Shown: positions 36,101 through 45,057, counted from the stretch's first letter. The stretch is DNA of 64,000 nucleotides from CAISCU01 sp943361925 (GCA_943361925.1 CALRIT020000006.1:1-64000), one strand, 5' to 3'. Numbers and translations are program-made. Notes: generated by a model not told the origin, from the letters alone.

Positions 36101-36737
36101 TAAATTCAGTATAAACCTTTGATCTTATCTTCTTGATACCATTTATATCATATCCCTTATCAAAGTCTTGTGCATTTTGAATCTTTTTTTTCCAAGTTTC
36201 ATCCTTTATTCTTCTATTCCCTTTCAATATCCATTTCAGACTATTACGAAAAGGATTAATTTCACTATATGTATATAGTAACCTATACAAAAGTACCCTT
36301 TCGTCCGCTTTGCCAGCATGAGTTTTATCATCAAACGAAGTTGCAGGGGTAAAGGCTTTTATTCTGAAAGGGAATTGTTGTTCTTCTTTTGCAGATATAT
36401 AGGCCAAGCCCGTTAATCTATCATCATCTTCTGAATAATCAATGGCTAAATTATCGCCTGAGAAATTGAGCTTCTTTAAATTTTGCCTTGCCAATGCCTG
36501 ATTGGAGCAGATATAAATAACATTGAAAACCTTTTTATTCGTGGTGGGTGTAAACTGACCAAATGCCTTTGCAATAATGCCCTTTGCCACAATTGTTTTC
36601 CCCAATCCTACTTCATCTGCAATCAACATTTTGCTCCTTCCTTTTACATACAACTGATTAAAAACATAATCCACTGTTTTTAACTGGAAGTCTTTTAGCC
36701 CTGCTATTGTTTCTTGTATTTTTTCCTTCATTATCAA
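33165..36737 (-). CDS. Large SNF2-like helicase (Azaca-type defence helicase candidate)
   Basis: This 1190-residue superfamily 2 helicase has Walker A ADEVGLGKT (41-48), DExx box VFILDEFQRYKK, motif III LMLSATPFKPF, and in the C-terminal lobe ASTSIGQEGLDF and the arginine finger region QREGRINRYQG. An unusually long insertion (about 500 residues) separates the two lobes. It overlaps the PLD-like gene by 4 bp. Helicase plus PLD-like plus DUF6361 protein in this order is the set I associate with the Azaca system (ZacA-ZacB-ZacC), but this rests on memory. It could track along or unwind foreign DNA while the PLD-like protein cuts. Confidence 0.85.
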   Translation of the reverse strand: MIMKEKIQETIAGLKDFQLKTVDYVFNQLYVKGRSKMLIADEVGLGKTIVAKGIIAKAFGQFTPTTNKKVFNVIYICSNQALARQNLKKLNFSGDNLAIDYSEDDDRLTGLAYISAKEEQQFPFRIKAFTPATSFDDKTHAGKADERVLLYRLLYTYSEINPFRNSLKWILKGNRRIKDETWKKKIQNAQDFDKGYDINGIKKIRSKVYTEFKKALDKTIVKPEDLPKSFSAAGIGYPVKYWTLLKNLCKLGIRKNSNHNFSKELISSLRFLLSRVCLEFLQADVFILDEFQRYKKLIDKTGNNEEDDQGEVSPAIQLARDIFSFEDSKILMLSATPFKPFTNDFDEFNGEVHYNEFIAVLQFLMADKTAEFWKEYEQDRKALFGFLRHPDTLDAQMQSAIELKNKLETLYRTSIVRTEKLLASNDRDTLIKHVNKPISIQLEDINDFIVLDQITLFLNKDHKTSLPVPLEYVKSCPFALSFLDNYKHKDKIRSLINHDPKLVELLKHSRHGWVNLKNINNYKPLIPPNAKKSPNAKLRLLLDETLMGTVSKSSILVNEFQIAKVLFSNPSSENLIFNENVTVQKIQELLISEETKLDMIKSLKKQGWKYLWIPPSIPYYELDGAFKDSWGYSKTLIFSSWKLVPRMVASLVSYEAERLSIGNPKSISDREKKEKENFKPYYFQKRRSPRPQFTFKVLKEEQEPQQMNNFILSYPCLFLANLYDPAINIAEKKSVQQIKAEIKSQLMATFKRLNLNQYVSGEGDWQKWYWLGPLLLDKASEDNKVLTEWLSEGLPPSELSIDAENFGTDKDESNGKKIHFELAKTSFFSHSPIAAGKLSNEQMEIISEHMAELSIGSPAICYLRSQRRYKELSNDLFDAAFNVSSAFLTMFNKPESIAIVRLHTMNGDYWERVLRYMIDGNIQAMLDEFVYLLINGENIQSTNELSDFISDILSVRSSGHEIEDINELIKDPHKEAIKRRTIRSHYAVDFGTQKINIAQGAGRQINIRQAFNSPFRPFVLASTSIGQEGLDFHLYCKKIFHWNLPSNPIDFEQREGRINRYQGLVIRLNLANKYRNQIVYKNTQNNIWKDLFKYAENEKKQARFPCDLVPYWHTETLSDIKIERFVPLYPFSQDIEKFNNLIKILTFYRLTFGQPRQQELIESLQESGLNDELIKELDKLIINLSPIKFS

Positions 36738-38572
36738 TTTTTGTTTTTAATAATGGTTTGAAATACTTTCCAGAAGCCCTCGAATTCTGCGGTTATAATA
36801 GGCTCATCTGATTCAGTTGTTTCCGCTTTCAGTCGTTGAATTAAAGTATCAATTGATTTTAACTTGTCAGGAAAACGACTGGATGCTATTAGTAGCTTTT
36901 CATAAACGGGAGTTCCAGTAAAAGCCCATGCATCATTACCGGTGCCAGATTTCTTATCCTTTTTCCCATTGGCATTACCAATGAGGTCGGTTTCTTCGCC
37001 AGTCAATAGGAATGTGAGATATTTTAAAAACTTCTCTCTGCTATCAATAATTGCGGAGAATATTTTATTAAGCCTGCTGTTTGGTAACTCAATTTCCATT
37101 GGCAGTAGAAACTGACTGTGAACATGGCCATCTTTTGCAATTTCAAATACTAAAAATATACTCAATGCTGTTTCGGCATATCCACCAAAATTGTCGATGC
37201 TATTTATTTTTTCCGGATTAATGGCTACACCTGCTTTTTGGTTTTCAGGAAGGGGCTTTAACTTTACTTCAAATCCTTTGGACAATGTCAGGTGACTTGC
37301 ATCAATCTGTATAGAGAGGTTATAAGCTGTGCCGCCTTCAATTAATATTGCTGTACCTTTTACAGGAAGCTGTGTTAAATCATATTTAATTTTCCGGATG
37401 GCTAAATCAATATTCTTTTGTTCTTCTACCGAAACCCTATATTCAGGTTTATATTCAGTAAACAATGTAATATTATCAGACTTGTTTGGGTCTGTAAGGG
37501 CTTTAAAAATGTCTTTGGTTTTTAAGCCAGCCCAATTACCTGCCTTTAATTCAACCATAAATTCTACATTTCTACCCTGAGCAGGGTCACTGCAATTGGC
37601 TGAACCTAAATACCAATAAGGCACATGGTTTTGAGTAGCCACAAAAAGTTTGGCATGCAGATGTTGTGGCATTGGTTCAGAACCACCATCCTCAAAATCT
37701 GGATTAAATTCCGCTCTTTCGAAATAAGTATAGAACTGCCAACATTCTAATTGGTTCAGGGTTTCCTTTTCTACAGCATCTAATTCTTCTTTTCTACTTA
37801 ACAGAAAAGGTTTTTTTGTGGTGATTTCAAAGATTTTATTCAATGTTGTTTTATCTACGAAGGGTGAAACAATCAGCATTTCTTCCCAAAGGTTTTTGCC
37901 CGCTGTAATTGGGTTGGTATAAGGCTTACTTGTTTCTGGATTAGGTATGCCTATCGGAACAAATTTAAACGCATCAAATTTTTCAGGCAAGTCGAATTTT
38001 ACTTTTTGTAAATCATTTAGAAATGCTTCCGGTATAGTTTTTTTGCCAGTAGTATTCAGGTATTGTAAAAAATGGACTAATGGTTTATTCTTAGGCTGCT
38101 CTTTGTCCGAAATTTCACCATCTGTTGCAAAAGCCATATCCCAATCACGGGCCAAGGTTAGGTTTCGACTTGTAACCAATACCCTATACTTAGGAGCTAA
38201 ACCTTTGCCTTCATACCGGATGATCCAAACTTTTGGATGAAATGAACTTGCATGGTGGGGCATGGTAACGGGCTGAATACCCTTTTCCCAGTAAGCCATC
38301 AAATGATGGTATTTCTGCGGTACTTTCAACTGCCCATTTTGATAGTACACCGTTATTTTATCTGCTGCTTTAGTAATAGCATCCAGCATATCGTATCTCA
38401 ATTCATCAGCATTACTATCTAATTTTTGAGCATAAAACAAAGCCACGGGCAATATCATTAGTGCCTCGAGGTCTAAGGAATAAGATGTGCCAATTGCATA
38501 GGCCAATTCATACCCATCTGTTGGTATGAGTTGATCGCCATATTCTATTCTATTGTGTTTAGGGTGTAGCAT
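36734..38572 (-). CDS. Phospholipase-D-like protein
   Basis: This 612-residue protein contains two HxK half-motifs of the PLD superfamily: FHPKVWIIR followed by SRNLTLARDWD, and HLHAKLFVA followed by LGSANCSDPAQ. The Asp that normally comes four residues after the Lys is missing in both, as in several helicase-associated PLD-like proteins. In defence settings this fold usually acts as a nuclease. It lies 1 bp after the DUF6361 gene and overlaps the helicase gene, so the three are made together. No signal peptide is present, so lipid cleavage is unlikely. Confidence 0.85.
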   Translation of the reverse strand: MLHPKHNRIEYGDQLIPTDGYELAYAIGTSYSLDLEALMILPVALFYAQKLDSNADELRYDMLDAITKAADKITVYYQNGQLKVPQKYHHLMAYWEKGIQPVTMPHHASSFHPKVWIIRYEGKGLAPKYRVLVTSRNLTLARDWDMAFATDGEISDKEQPKNKPLVHFLQYLNTTGKKTIPEAFLNDLQKVKFDLPEKFDAFKFVPIGIPNPETSKPYTNPITAGKNLWEEMLIVSPFVDKTTLNKIFEITTKKPFLLSRKEELDAVEKETLNQLECWQFYTYFERAEFNPDFEDGGSEPMPQHLHAKLFVATQNHVPYWYLGSANCSDPAQGRNVEFMVELKAGNWAGLKTKDIFKALTDPNKSDNITLFTEYKPEYRVSVEEQKNIDLAIRKIKYDLTQLPVKGTAILIEGGTAYNLSIQIDASHLTLSKGFEVKLKPLPENQKAGVAINPEKINSIDNFGGYAETALSIFLVFEIAKDGHVHSQFLLPMEIELPNSRLNKIFSAIIDSREKFLKYLTFLLTGEETDLIGNANGKKDKKSGTGNDAWAFTGTPVYEKLLIASSRFPDKLKSIDTLIQRLKAETTESDEPIITAEFEGFWKVFQTIIKNKN

Positions 38573-38573
38573 C

Positions 38574-39800
38574 TTAGTTATTCATTCCTGATCTAATATC
38601 TTTTAAAATGGTTCGTGCCTGGAAAAAGCGATAATCAAAATGCCTTAATCCAAGCCAATTATTTTCTTTTAAATCATCTGTTTTTTCCCAACGCAAACGG
38701 GCTTTGCCACCTTTTACCATTGCTTCCTGTTGTTCTATCAGGGTATCTCTTTTCTTTACATCCTTGCATCCGTTTTGTGTTTGTTTCCACCAATCTTTTA
38801 CAAACTGCACTGTTGTTGACTTTGTGGTTGTGGCGTAACTGAATAGTACATCAGGATTGAAGTTGGAATAGTCGAGCATATTATCTTCAATGCCATCTAC
38901 CCATTCTTGGAAGTCCTCATCAAAGTAATTGCTATTAAAAACCTTTTGGTGCAACTGACAGTTGTATGCCAAATTTGCCCCATACATTAATTCAGAAAAG
39001 TCTTGGGCTAAAATGAGCATTGCTTTCAGTTTATCTGAAAGTGGAAGTGACAATGCTGCTTTTGCAAACTGCATAAAATTTTCAGCATTTATATAAAAAT
39101 TCCAAAGCTTATCCTGTTGCAAGAGTTCGGCAATCAATTTGCCTTTGGCTATGGATATTATGCGGTCCTGAAAAAACTCAGCTTCCCCTTTATCCAAATC
39201 AAGCGTTAGACTTTCACTCCAGTTTAATTTAGGTGATACTCTTATCTTAAATACATTCTCATGTTCCGCATCTGCATCATCACCTGTAGTATCATCTCCT
39301 TGCTTTACAGAGGAAAGTAATGTTTCCATTGAAGGATTGACAGACTGCCTTAAAAAACTTTCTGCTGCCAAACCATTCGTATTAATGAATTGATAGGTGT
39401 ACAAGCCATTCCAATAAATAGCCGATGGCCGCCTTACTATTTTGTTTGGTTTACGTTTACTGATACCTATTACACCATTGCCCTCCTGATAATCATATTG
39501 CTCAGCCAATGCCCACATAATATCGTACTCTTTATCTTCCAGAAATTTAGAAGGTGTTTTCCCCCTGCGGTGTACTGGTTTGGTGGCTTGATAATCGTAT
39601 AAAATATATGGTATGATAAAAAAGTATTTCGCCCGGGTTTGGATGGTAGAGATACCGGGAAATAACTGATTGGCCAAGGCATCACGGATAGTACCCATGC
39701 CCAACTCATCCACCATGCCTTCTGGACGCAGCAGGTCTAAAACCGAGCCTACCCGGTTTCTATCGTTGGTTGAAAAATCTATCCATCCTATTGTTGCCAT
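38574..39800 (-). CDS. DUF6361-family protein
   Basis: This 408-residue protein matches the DUF6361 family from its first residues: ATIGWIDFSTNDRNRVGSVL, VDELGMGTIRDALANQLFPG and STIQTRAKYFF. The family's molecular function is unknown; it occurs with PLD-like proteins and helicases in defence loci. The C-terminal third contains KARLRWEKTDDLKENNWLG and the ending DYRFFQARTILKDI, also family features. It lies 1 bp from both neighbours. It may be the specificity or sensor component of the trio. Confidence 0.85.
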   Translation of the reverse strand: MATIGWIDFSTNDRNRVGSVLDLLRPEGMVDELGMGTIRDALANQLFPGISTIQTRAKYFFIIPYILYDYQATKPVHRRGKTPSKFLEDKEYDIMWALAEQYDYQEGNGVIGISKRKPNKIVRRPSAIYWNGLYTYQFINTNGLAAESFLRQSVNPSMETLLSSVKQGDDTTGDDADAEHENVFKIRVSPKLNWSESLTLDLDKGEAEFFQDRIISIAKGKLIAELLQQDKLWNFYINAENFMQFAKAALSLPLSDKLKAMLILAQDFSELMYGANLAYNCQLHQKVFNSNYFDEDFQEWVDGIEDNMLDYSNFNPDVLFSYATTTKSTTVQFVKDWWKQTQNGCKDVKKRDTLIEQQEAMVKGGKARLRWEKTDDLKENNWLGLRHFDYRFFQARTILKDIRSGMNN

Positions 39801-39801
39801 A

Positions 39802-41691
39802 TTATTTAAAGGTTTCTTTTAAAATATCAATCATTAATTCCTTGTGCCTGCCTGCACTTTCAGTTGTCCATTTTTCATAACTATATATCTCTAAAAGTTT
39901 CAAACTCTCTAAACCCCACTTTTCATTATGCAGTCTGAATTGCTCTTTCTTTGCTGATGGCAGCCAATTATTGTAGGAAGAATTTGTGCTATTGCTAATT
40001 AAAGCAAGATTCCCGAAAGAGTGTAAATCTTTGTCCTTCCAAACTAAACTTTGGTCTTCAGGATTTTGAGGAAATACATGTTCTACAGACCTGCTCTGTC
40101 TAAATTGAAACCGATCTACAAATCTTTTATTGACAATATGTTTTTCAGGAAATTCTTTTAATTTCCATTGCTTCAACAACAAATAATCCAATTTGAAAAA
40201 CCAGTATCGTTCAGTACCGACACCCCTGTCTAATAATTTATTAAAGTCATCATTGATTGGATTGGCTGTAAAAAAGTTAGTATTCAAACCGTCTACGGCT
40301 AATTGTCTAAGTTGTTTTTGTGTTGCTCTAGCTTTTGCCATTTCATTATCATATTTTTCTAACCAAGCTGTAAGAAATTCAGACCTCTCTGAGCTATCTT
40401 TTTTATAAATCTCATGCTGATTTTCATTAATAAAATACAAAAGAGGTACTAACCAATATTCTTGTTGTGTGTTGCTTACATAAAGCATTGACTGTAAATA
40501 AGCTATCATGCCATCCATTTTACTTCGCACAAATTCCTGGGCATTATCGTTATTTTTTTGAGAGCAGGCAATTTCCCATTTAGCTTGATTTTCAATTACT
40601 ATACTCTTTACAATATAACTATCGAAAAGCAACCTCATTTTAAGCAGATGTTGAACAAATGAGGTGCAGTCAAAATTATCTCTGATATTAAAAATATCTA
40701 ACAGGTTTTTTTCGGAAAAATTCTTTGGAATGGTCTTCTTAAAAACAGCATAAGCCAATAGTAAAAACTCTGAGAAGTTGACAATAGAAGATACCTTACT
40801 CGTTGAACCTTTTACTTCTTTAAAATCGTACTTTTTATTTTTCTCTAATATTGCAGATAGTGTATGTGGCTCTTCACCTTCAAAATTTGATTTATCAAAC
40901 TGAGCAATAATTTTGTTTAAATAATCATCAGTGCCGTTATAAGCCAATATTGTTCTTGAAGTGTTCTCATCCATCACATCTTCAACGTACAAATCCATTT
41001 GGCTACAGGCATTCCAAATTCTGGAGTAAGCGAATCGAAGATTTTCAGGCACTTTGTCTAGGATTCTTGCTTTAAGTATTTCGTGTTTTTCCAACTGTTC
41101 ACCACGGCTATTCATTATTTCAAAGTACCAGTTCATATCTGTTCCCTTTGGAAGTTCTACATGAACCAATTTTAAACACTCAAAAACATGATTAGCATAA
41201 TCTATCCTCTCGTCATCAGTGGTTAACGTATTTTCAATAAAGCCCTGAATGAGTTTTATGGCAGCTGGCAAACGTCTGTTTATGGATTCTTCATCTTTAA
41301 TTTCACCTCCTGCGGCTGCTTGAATAAACTGCATATCCTTTTCTCTTGATGGAAATAAAAGTCGCATGTCATGATTTACCTTTAGAAATTCCATCCATCG
41401 GTTATCATATTTGACTAGCACGGTTGCTAATAAAAATAGAGTAGTAATTCGTTGTTGCCCGTCAATTAAATCATGTCTTTTTGAAGCCTCATTTAGGTCG
41501 GTCGTAATATTTCCAAGATAGTAGGGATAATTTCTTGTGCTATTCTTTAAATCCATCAATAACTCATTAATCTGCTTGTCTTCCCAAGCATATAAACGCT
41601 GATACACAGGTATAGAAAATAATCTGTTGCCTGTAGTTTGAGGAGTGAACTCAGTTACTTTAAGCTTAGACTGTATTGAGTTATTTTCCAT
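39802..41691 (-). CDS. DUF262-DUF1524 protein (GmrSD-like type IV restriction)
   Basis: This 629-residue protein has both halves of GmrSD-like enzymes. The N-terminal DUF262 domain carries IPVYQRLYAWED and the ParB/Srx-like nucleotide motif D77GQQR81. The C-terminal DUF1524 domain has a His-Me nuclease core, SVEHVFPQNPEDQ (catalytic His) and LGNLALISNSTNSSYNN. GmrSD cleaves modified phage DNA using NTPs. It overlaps the preceding DUF262 gene by 11 bp, so two DUF262 proteins are co-translated. It could attack modified DNA that escapes the HsdR enzyme. Confidence 0.9.
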   Translation of the reverse strand: MENNSIQSKLKVTEFTPQTTGNRLFSIPVYQRLYAWEDKQINELLMDLKNSTRNYPYYLGNITTDLNEASKRHDLIDGQQRITTLFLLATVLVKYDNRWMEFLKVNHDMRLLFPSREKDMQFIQAAAGGEIKDEESINRRLPAAIKLIQGFIENTLTTDDERIDYANHVFECLKLVHVELPKGTDMNWYFEIMNSRGEQLEKHEILKARILDKVPENLRFAYSRIWNACSQMDLYVEDVMDENTSRTILAYNGTDDYLNKIIAQFDKSNFEGEEPHTLSAILEKNKKYDFKEVKGSTSKVSSIVNFSEFLLLAYAVFKKTIPKNFSEKNLLDIFNIRDNFDCTSFVQHLLKMRLLFDSYIVKSIVIENQAKWEIACSQKNNDNAQEFVRSKMDGMIAYLQSMLYVSNTQQEYWLVPLLYFINENQHEIYKKDSSERSEFLTAWLEKYDNEMAKARATQKQLRQLAVDGLNTNFFTANPINDDFNKLLDRGVGTERYWFFKLDYLLLKQWKLKEFPEKHIVNKRFVDRFQFRQSRSVEHVFPQNPEDQSLVWKDKDLHSFGNLALISNSTNSSYNNWLPSAKKEQFRLHNEKWGLESLKLLEIYSYEKWTTESAGRHKELMIDILKETFK

Positions 41692-43186
41692 AATAACTTT
41701 TGTTATTAAAAATCATTTGTTTAGCCTGATAAAATCTATCAAATTGCATAACCTCCTGTATATTAAAGAATCCTTTTTCTGTATACATCCATGTGTAATA
41801 AGATTTTCTTACACCCTTTTCAAAGTTGAAACTGCTCACTTCAGTTTGAGTATATAGTGATTCGCTAACTTGTATAAACGATTCAATAACGTGTTGCGGA
41901 ACAGATGACTGCTCAATGTTAAAAAACGGATTTATAGCCAATAAATGATTATTAACTGTACTATACCGTATGGAATACATTTGTAGTCTTTTGAAGAAAA
42001 GAATATGCTCTAACCATAAAGCAACTTCATCTAAACGGTTATCACCAAACTTATCAAAGTAAAATATTAATGCTGCTTCAAATGCTTCTACCAAAAAGCC
42101 TATTCCAGTATTATCAAAATCTGAGATTAAATTGTATAGTTGCTTAAATACCCTCGATTCATAGTATGGGTCTTTAAAAAGTTGATGATAGATTTTATTA
42201 TATTTTTGAGTAAATAAGAAAAAAGGCTCCCCGCTTTCTATTGATTTTGTAAGTTGAAAAGGAAGCATGGCATAATCATCCGCATTTGCAAAAAGCTGAT
42301 GATTTTTAGTATTAGTCGCAGATTCTTTGAAATCATAAATTATTTGTTGCGTCTTACCATCTATTCTCCATTTGCTGAATATTGGAGGTTGAATATAATT
42401 GTTCAATGGATAGCCATTTGACGAAACATCCATAATTGCTTTAAATTCTTTCTTTATCTCAACTGCTGAGCCATCTTTTCTGGACAGTGTTCTTGTTCTG
42501 CCCCATAAATTTTGAAGCAGGTACCTCAATATTTTCTGCTTATCCAGTTCTTCCCATTCCTGACTACGCTTGATCGAGGTTCGGTCGTTTTCTTCTTTAG
42601 GTATACAGCGAAGGTGACTGGCTTTTAATAAATCATAATCTTCCAAACTTTTCCCACGACCATTCTGACTATCAAAAAAAGTAAATGCATCGTCCAATTG
42701 AGGAGCCGTAATTAACACAAACCACAACCTGTTCAATAAATATTCTATCCATTGGGAATAATTGTTCTCACTGATATTTTTCCGAAACAACCAATTGGTT
42801 ATATGTTCAGCATTCTGAACGATGTTCCTTTTAGAAGCTACATGTTTGTATTTCTCATTCAACAAACCACCACCTTCTGAGTATTTTAGGACATATAGCA
42901 ATATAGAAAGAGTCGTTAACCTTTGCTGACCATCTACTATTTCAAAAAGCTTGATTAATTTTTGCTGACCATCTACTATTTTAAGTTTAGTTTTTTTGTG
43001 CACAATTACAGAGCCCATCACATAAGGGATATCTGGCTTCTCATCCATTGCCTTTTTGATGTCATTTAATAAGTCTTCGGTATGATCAGTAGTCCATTTA
43101 TAGGGACGCTGATATACAGGAATGGATAGTTTCATTCCTAGTAATTCTTGTAATGATATTTCATGAGCTATCCCTGACATTTTCAT
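41681..43186 (-). CDS. DUF262 protein with an internal 13-residue duplication
   Basis: This 501-residue protein starts with the DUF262 features SIPVYQRPYKWTTD and then a doubled nucleotide motif: D72GQQK76 and D85GQQR89, where family members have one. In DNA, TTTGCTGACCATCTACTATTT occurs at 42922-42942 and again at 42961-42981, 39 bp apart, keeping the frame. No DUF1524 nuclease core is seen at the C-terminus, so it looks like a GmrS-only partner of the next gene. Whether the duplication destroys NTP binding is not known. Confidence 0.85.
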   Translation of the reverse strand: MKMSGIAHEISLQELLGMKLSIPVYQRPYKWTTDHTEDLLNDIKKAMDEKPDIPYVMGSVIVHKKTKLKIVDGQQKLIKLFEIVDGQQRLTTLSILLYVLKYSEGGGLLNEKYKHVASKRNIVQNAEHITNWLFRKNISENNYSQWIEYLLNRLWFVLITAPQLDDAFTFFDSQNGRGKSLEDYDLLKASHLRCIPKEENDRTSIKRSQEWEELDKQKILRYLLQNLWGRTRTLSRKDGSAVEIKKEFKAIMDVSSNGYPLNNYIQPPIFSKWRIDGKTQQIIYDFKESATNTKNHQLFANADDYAMLPFQLTKSIESGEPFFLFTQKYNKIYHQLFKDPYYESRVFKQLYNLISDFDNTGIGFLVEAFEAALIFYFDKFGDNRLDEVALWLEHILFFKRLQMYSIRYSTVNNHLLAINPFFNIEQSSVPQHVIESFIQVSESLYTQTEVSSFNFEKGVRKSYYTWMYTEKGFFNIQEVMQFDRFYQAKQMIFNNKSYYGK

Positions 43187-43187
43187 T

Positions 43188-43772
43188 TTATTTTTTGTCC
43201 CAGTCTTTTACTCCTATCAATTTTATGCCCTCATTAAGCAGTCTTTGATAATCGCTTTTTATTACTGATTCATTATTAACAAGCATATATTTCAAATGAA
43301 CATGATGCTTCTCCTTTATTTTTCTCCATTTGCTTAGTGTCTGATTCAATTTATCTTTATAAAAAGAAGGTGCCACATTAAATGCTTCACCTTCATATGA
43401 ACCTTTATTTGTTTTTATTGAAAAATCGCCTTTGTTCTTTTCATGCATTGTCCCCAATCTCAACGTGAATTCGGCGCTTAATAAATTCTTTTCAAGTTCA
43501 ATCAACTGTAGCAACCCTTTAATTATAACAAGATCCGAAGCAATGCGGTTAGCAGCTTCAAAGGGAGTTATATTTTCATAAGGTCCAATTTTCACCGGCT
43601 TATGTTCATCCTTTCTTTTTAAGTAATGTATCATTTCAATACATTCACCACTTGATGGTGGTGGTTGAAATTTGTTTTTCAACAAGCTGTAATATTCTTG
43701 TTGTATTTTTTTTAAATCAGAATAACTAATTTTCTCAGTATTCGATTTAAGTAAGTATATTACTTTAGACAT
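43188..43772 (-). CDS. Unknown 194-residue protein of the defence operon
   Basis: I do not recognise this protein. It is mostly helical, with a beta segment around SYEGEAFNVAPS and a C-terminal strand pair (HLKYMLVNN, GIKLIGVKDW). The region GSYEGEAFN...KDKLNQ and HVHLKYMLV is vaguely like a nuclease fold core, but no motif is firm. It overlaps hsdS by 8 bp and lies 1 bp before the DUF262 gene, so it belongs to the operon. It is the first inserted gene between hsdS and hsdR. Confidence 0.7.
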   Translation of the reverse strand: MSKVIYLLKSNTEKISYSDLKKIQQEYYSLLKNKFQPPPSSGECIEMIHYLKRKDEHKPVKIGPYENITPFEAANRIASDLVIIKGLLQLIELEKNLLSAEFTLRLGTMHEKNKGDFSIKTNKGSYEGEAFNVAPSFYKDKLNQTLSKWRKIKEKHHVHLKYMLVNNESVIKSDYQRLLNEGIKLIGVKDWDKK

Positions 43773-45057
43773 GTTTTCCTCCTTTTTGCTTAACCTCTAA
43801 CTTCCCACTAATCAACCTCGGCAACAGCCTTTCTCTGATTTGGCGGAGTTGGGTATTTTGTTGTCCTAAAATTGCAATCTGTTTTTGCATGAGTATCGCC
43901 TTATCATGAAAGGATTGCATCAATTCATCTTTTGGTAAAATAATTTGCTGAAACTTTAAGAAAGGTTCAAACTGATAGTTGCTAATACCCGTTGATTGCA
44001 CTTGGTAGGCTTCAATCATTCCTGAATCGTATAGGTAGTTCAGAAAATAATAGAGGTAGAGTGATGGAATGCTTTTTGTGCGAATTTGTTTGCAAAAACT
44101 TGCTGCCATTACTTTGTCGCCATACGCATCCAACATTTCCTGAGTGATATAGCAAGTGCGGCCTAATGGCTGCCCTTCGCTACCTCCGGCAGTTTCAAAA
44201 ACTATATCGCCTTCAATAAGCTCTCTTGATTTCATGTTGGAGGCTTTGTGAAAACGGTAAACATCCTGATTTGTTTGACCTGCTCTTACTTTAGGAATAT
44301 CAGTTCCCCTAATAACATAACCTGCAATCGAAAATTGATTTTCGCTATTATCATTTCCCCAACCACCACCAATGTGATAGTCTATTACTTTTCCAATTGG
44401 TTGAATTCGCCAATCAGTTGGTATTCCTTTTTTGAATTTTGCTTTTTTGTATTCTGGAAACCGCATTCGAACAAACCATTCTTTATACAACTCACGGGCT
44501 GTTTCTTCCAGTAGTTTGATGCGTTGGTTGTTTACTTCAATTAAATCATCATAACCTGAGAGAATTGAGGCGATGCGTTTTTGGATTAGGAAATCTGGTA
44601 GGTAAATTATAATTTTTTGAATTTTGTATAATCCAAGTTTTGGCTGTGCTGCCCCAGCAGCAACTATATCCATATAATTTTTATATGATGATGTTGATAG
44701 AACATAGCTAATATATAATGGAGAACAAAAGGCTTTGAATTTTGTAAGCTTAACAGCATTCTCAGTCAAATTCGCTCCATTTAAAGATTGAGGTACTATT
44801 CCAACATCGCCTATATTAGCGCCAACTATTGTAATACAAACATCATTTTGGGATACAACATAATTTTTTATTTTCTTATATGTGTCATCTGAAACATATT
44901 CTAAGTTATCACAATCAATTTTTCTATTTCCAATATCCCTTGCTTTTATATAAGGATGAAGAGTAAGGTTTTTTATTAATTGATGGCCCTTAGGAAGGCG
45001 TTTACCTCCCTTTATAAAGCAGAGATCTTTAATATAATATTCCTTGTTTTTTAACAT
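43765..45057 (-). CDS. hsdS: Type I restriction-modification specificity subunit
   Basis: This 430-residue protein has the two-fold HsdS plan. It has a first target-recognition domain (about 1-150), a central conserved helix (IQKRIASILSGYDDLIEVNN), a second target-recognition domain (about 205-380), and a C-terminal helix with IAILGQQNTQLRQIRERLLP. Each TRD reads half of a bipartite DNA site; the site cannot be deduced from sequence alone. It overlaps hsdM by 7 bp and the next gene by 8 bp. Confidence 0.93.
   Translation of the reverse strand: MLKNKEYYIKDLCFIKGGKRLPKGHQLIKNLTLHPYIKARDIGNRKIDCDNLEYVSDDTYKKIKNYVVSQNDVCITIVGANIGDVGIVPQSLNGANLTENAVKLTKFKAFCSPLYISYVLSTSSYKNYMDIVAAGAAQPKLGLYKIQKIIIYLPDFLIQKRIASILSGYDDLIEVNNQRIKLLEETARELYKEWFVRMRFPEYKKAKFKKGIPTDWRIQPIGKVIDYHIGGGWGNDNSENQFSIAGYVIRGTDIPKVRAGQTNQDVYRFHKASNMKSRELIEGDIVFETAGGSEGQPLGRTCYITQEMLDAYGDKVMAASFCKQIRTKSIPSLYLYYFLNYLYDSGMIEAYQVQSTGISNYQFEPFLKFQQIILPKDELMQSFHDKAILMQKQIAILGQQNTQLRQIRERLLPRLISGKLEVKQKGGKHV

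Noticed and set aside
33165..38572. DISARM (drmA helicase with drmC PLD)
   Set aside because: Helicase and PLD are present, but no DUF1998 protein or DISARM-type methylase is found, and DUF6361 points to another system.
36734..38572. True phospholipase D
   Set aside because: There is no signal peptide, the Asp of both HKD motifs is missing, and the gene overlaps a helicase gene, so a nuclease-like or structural role is more likely.
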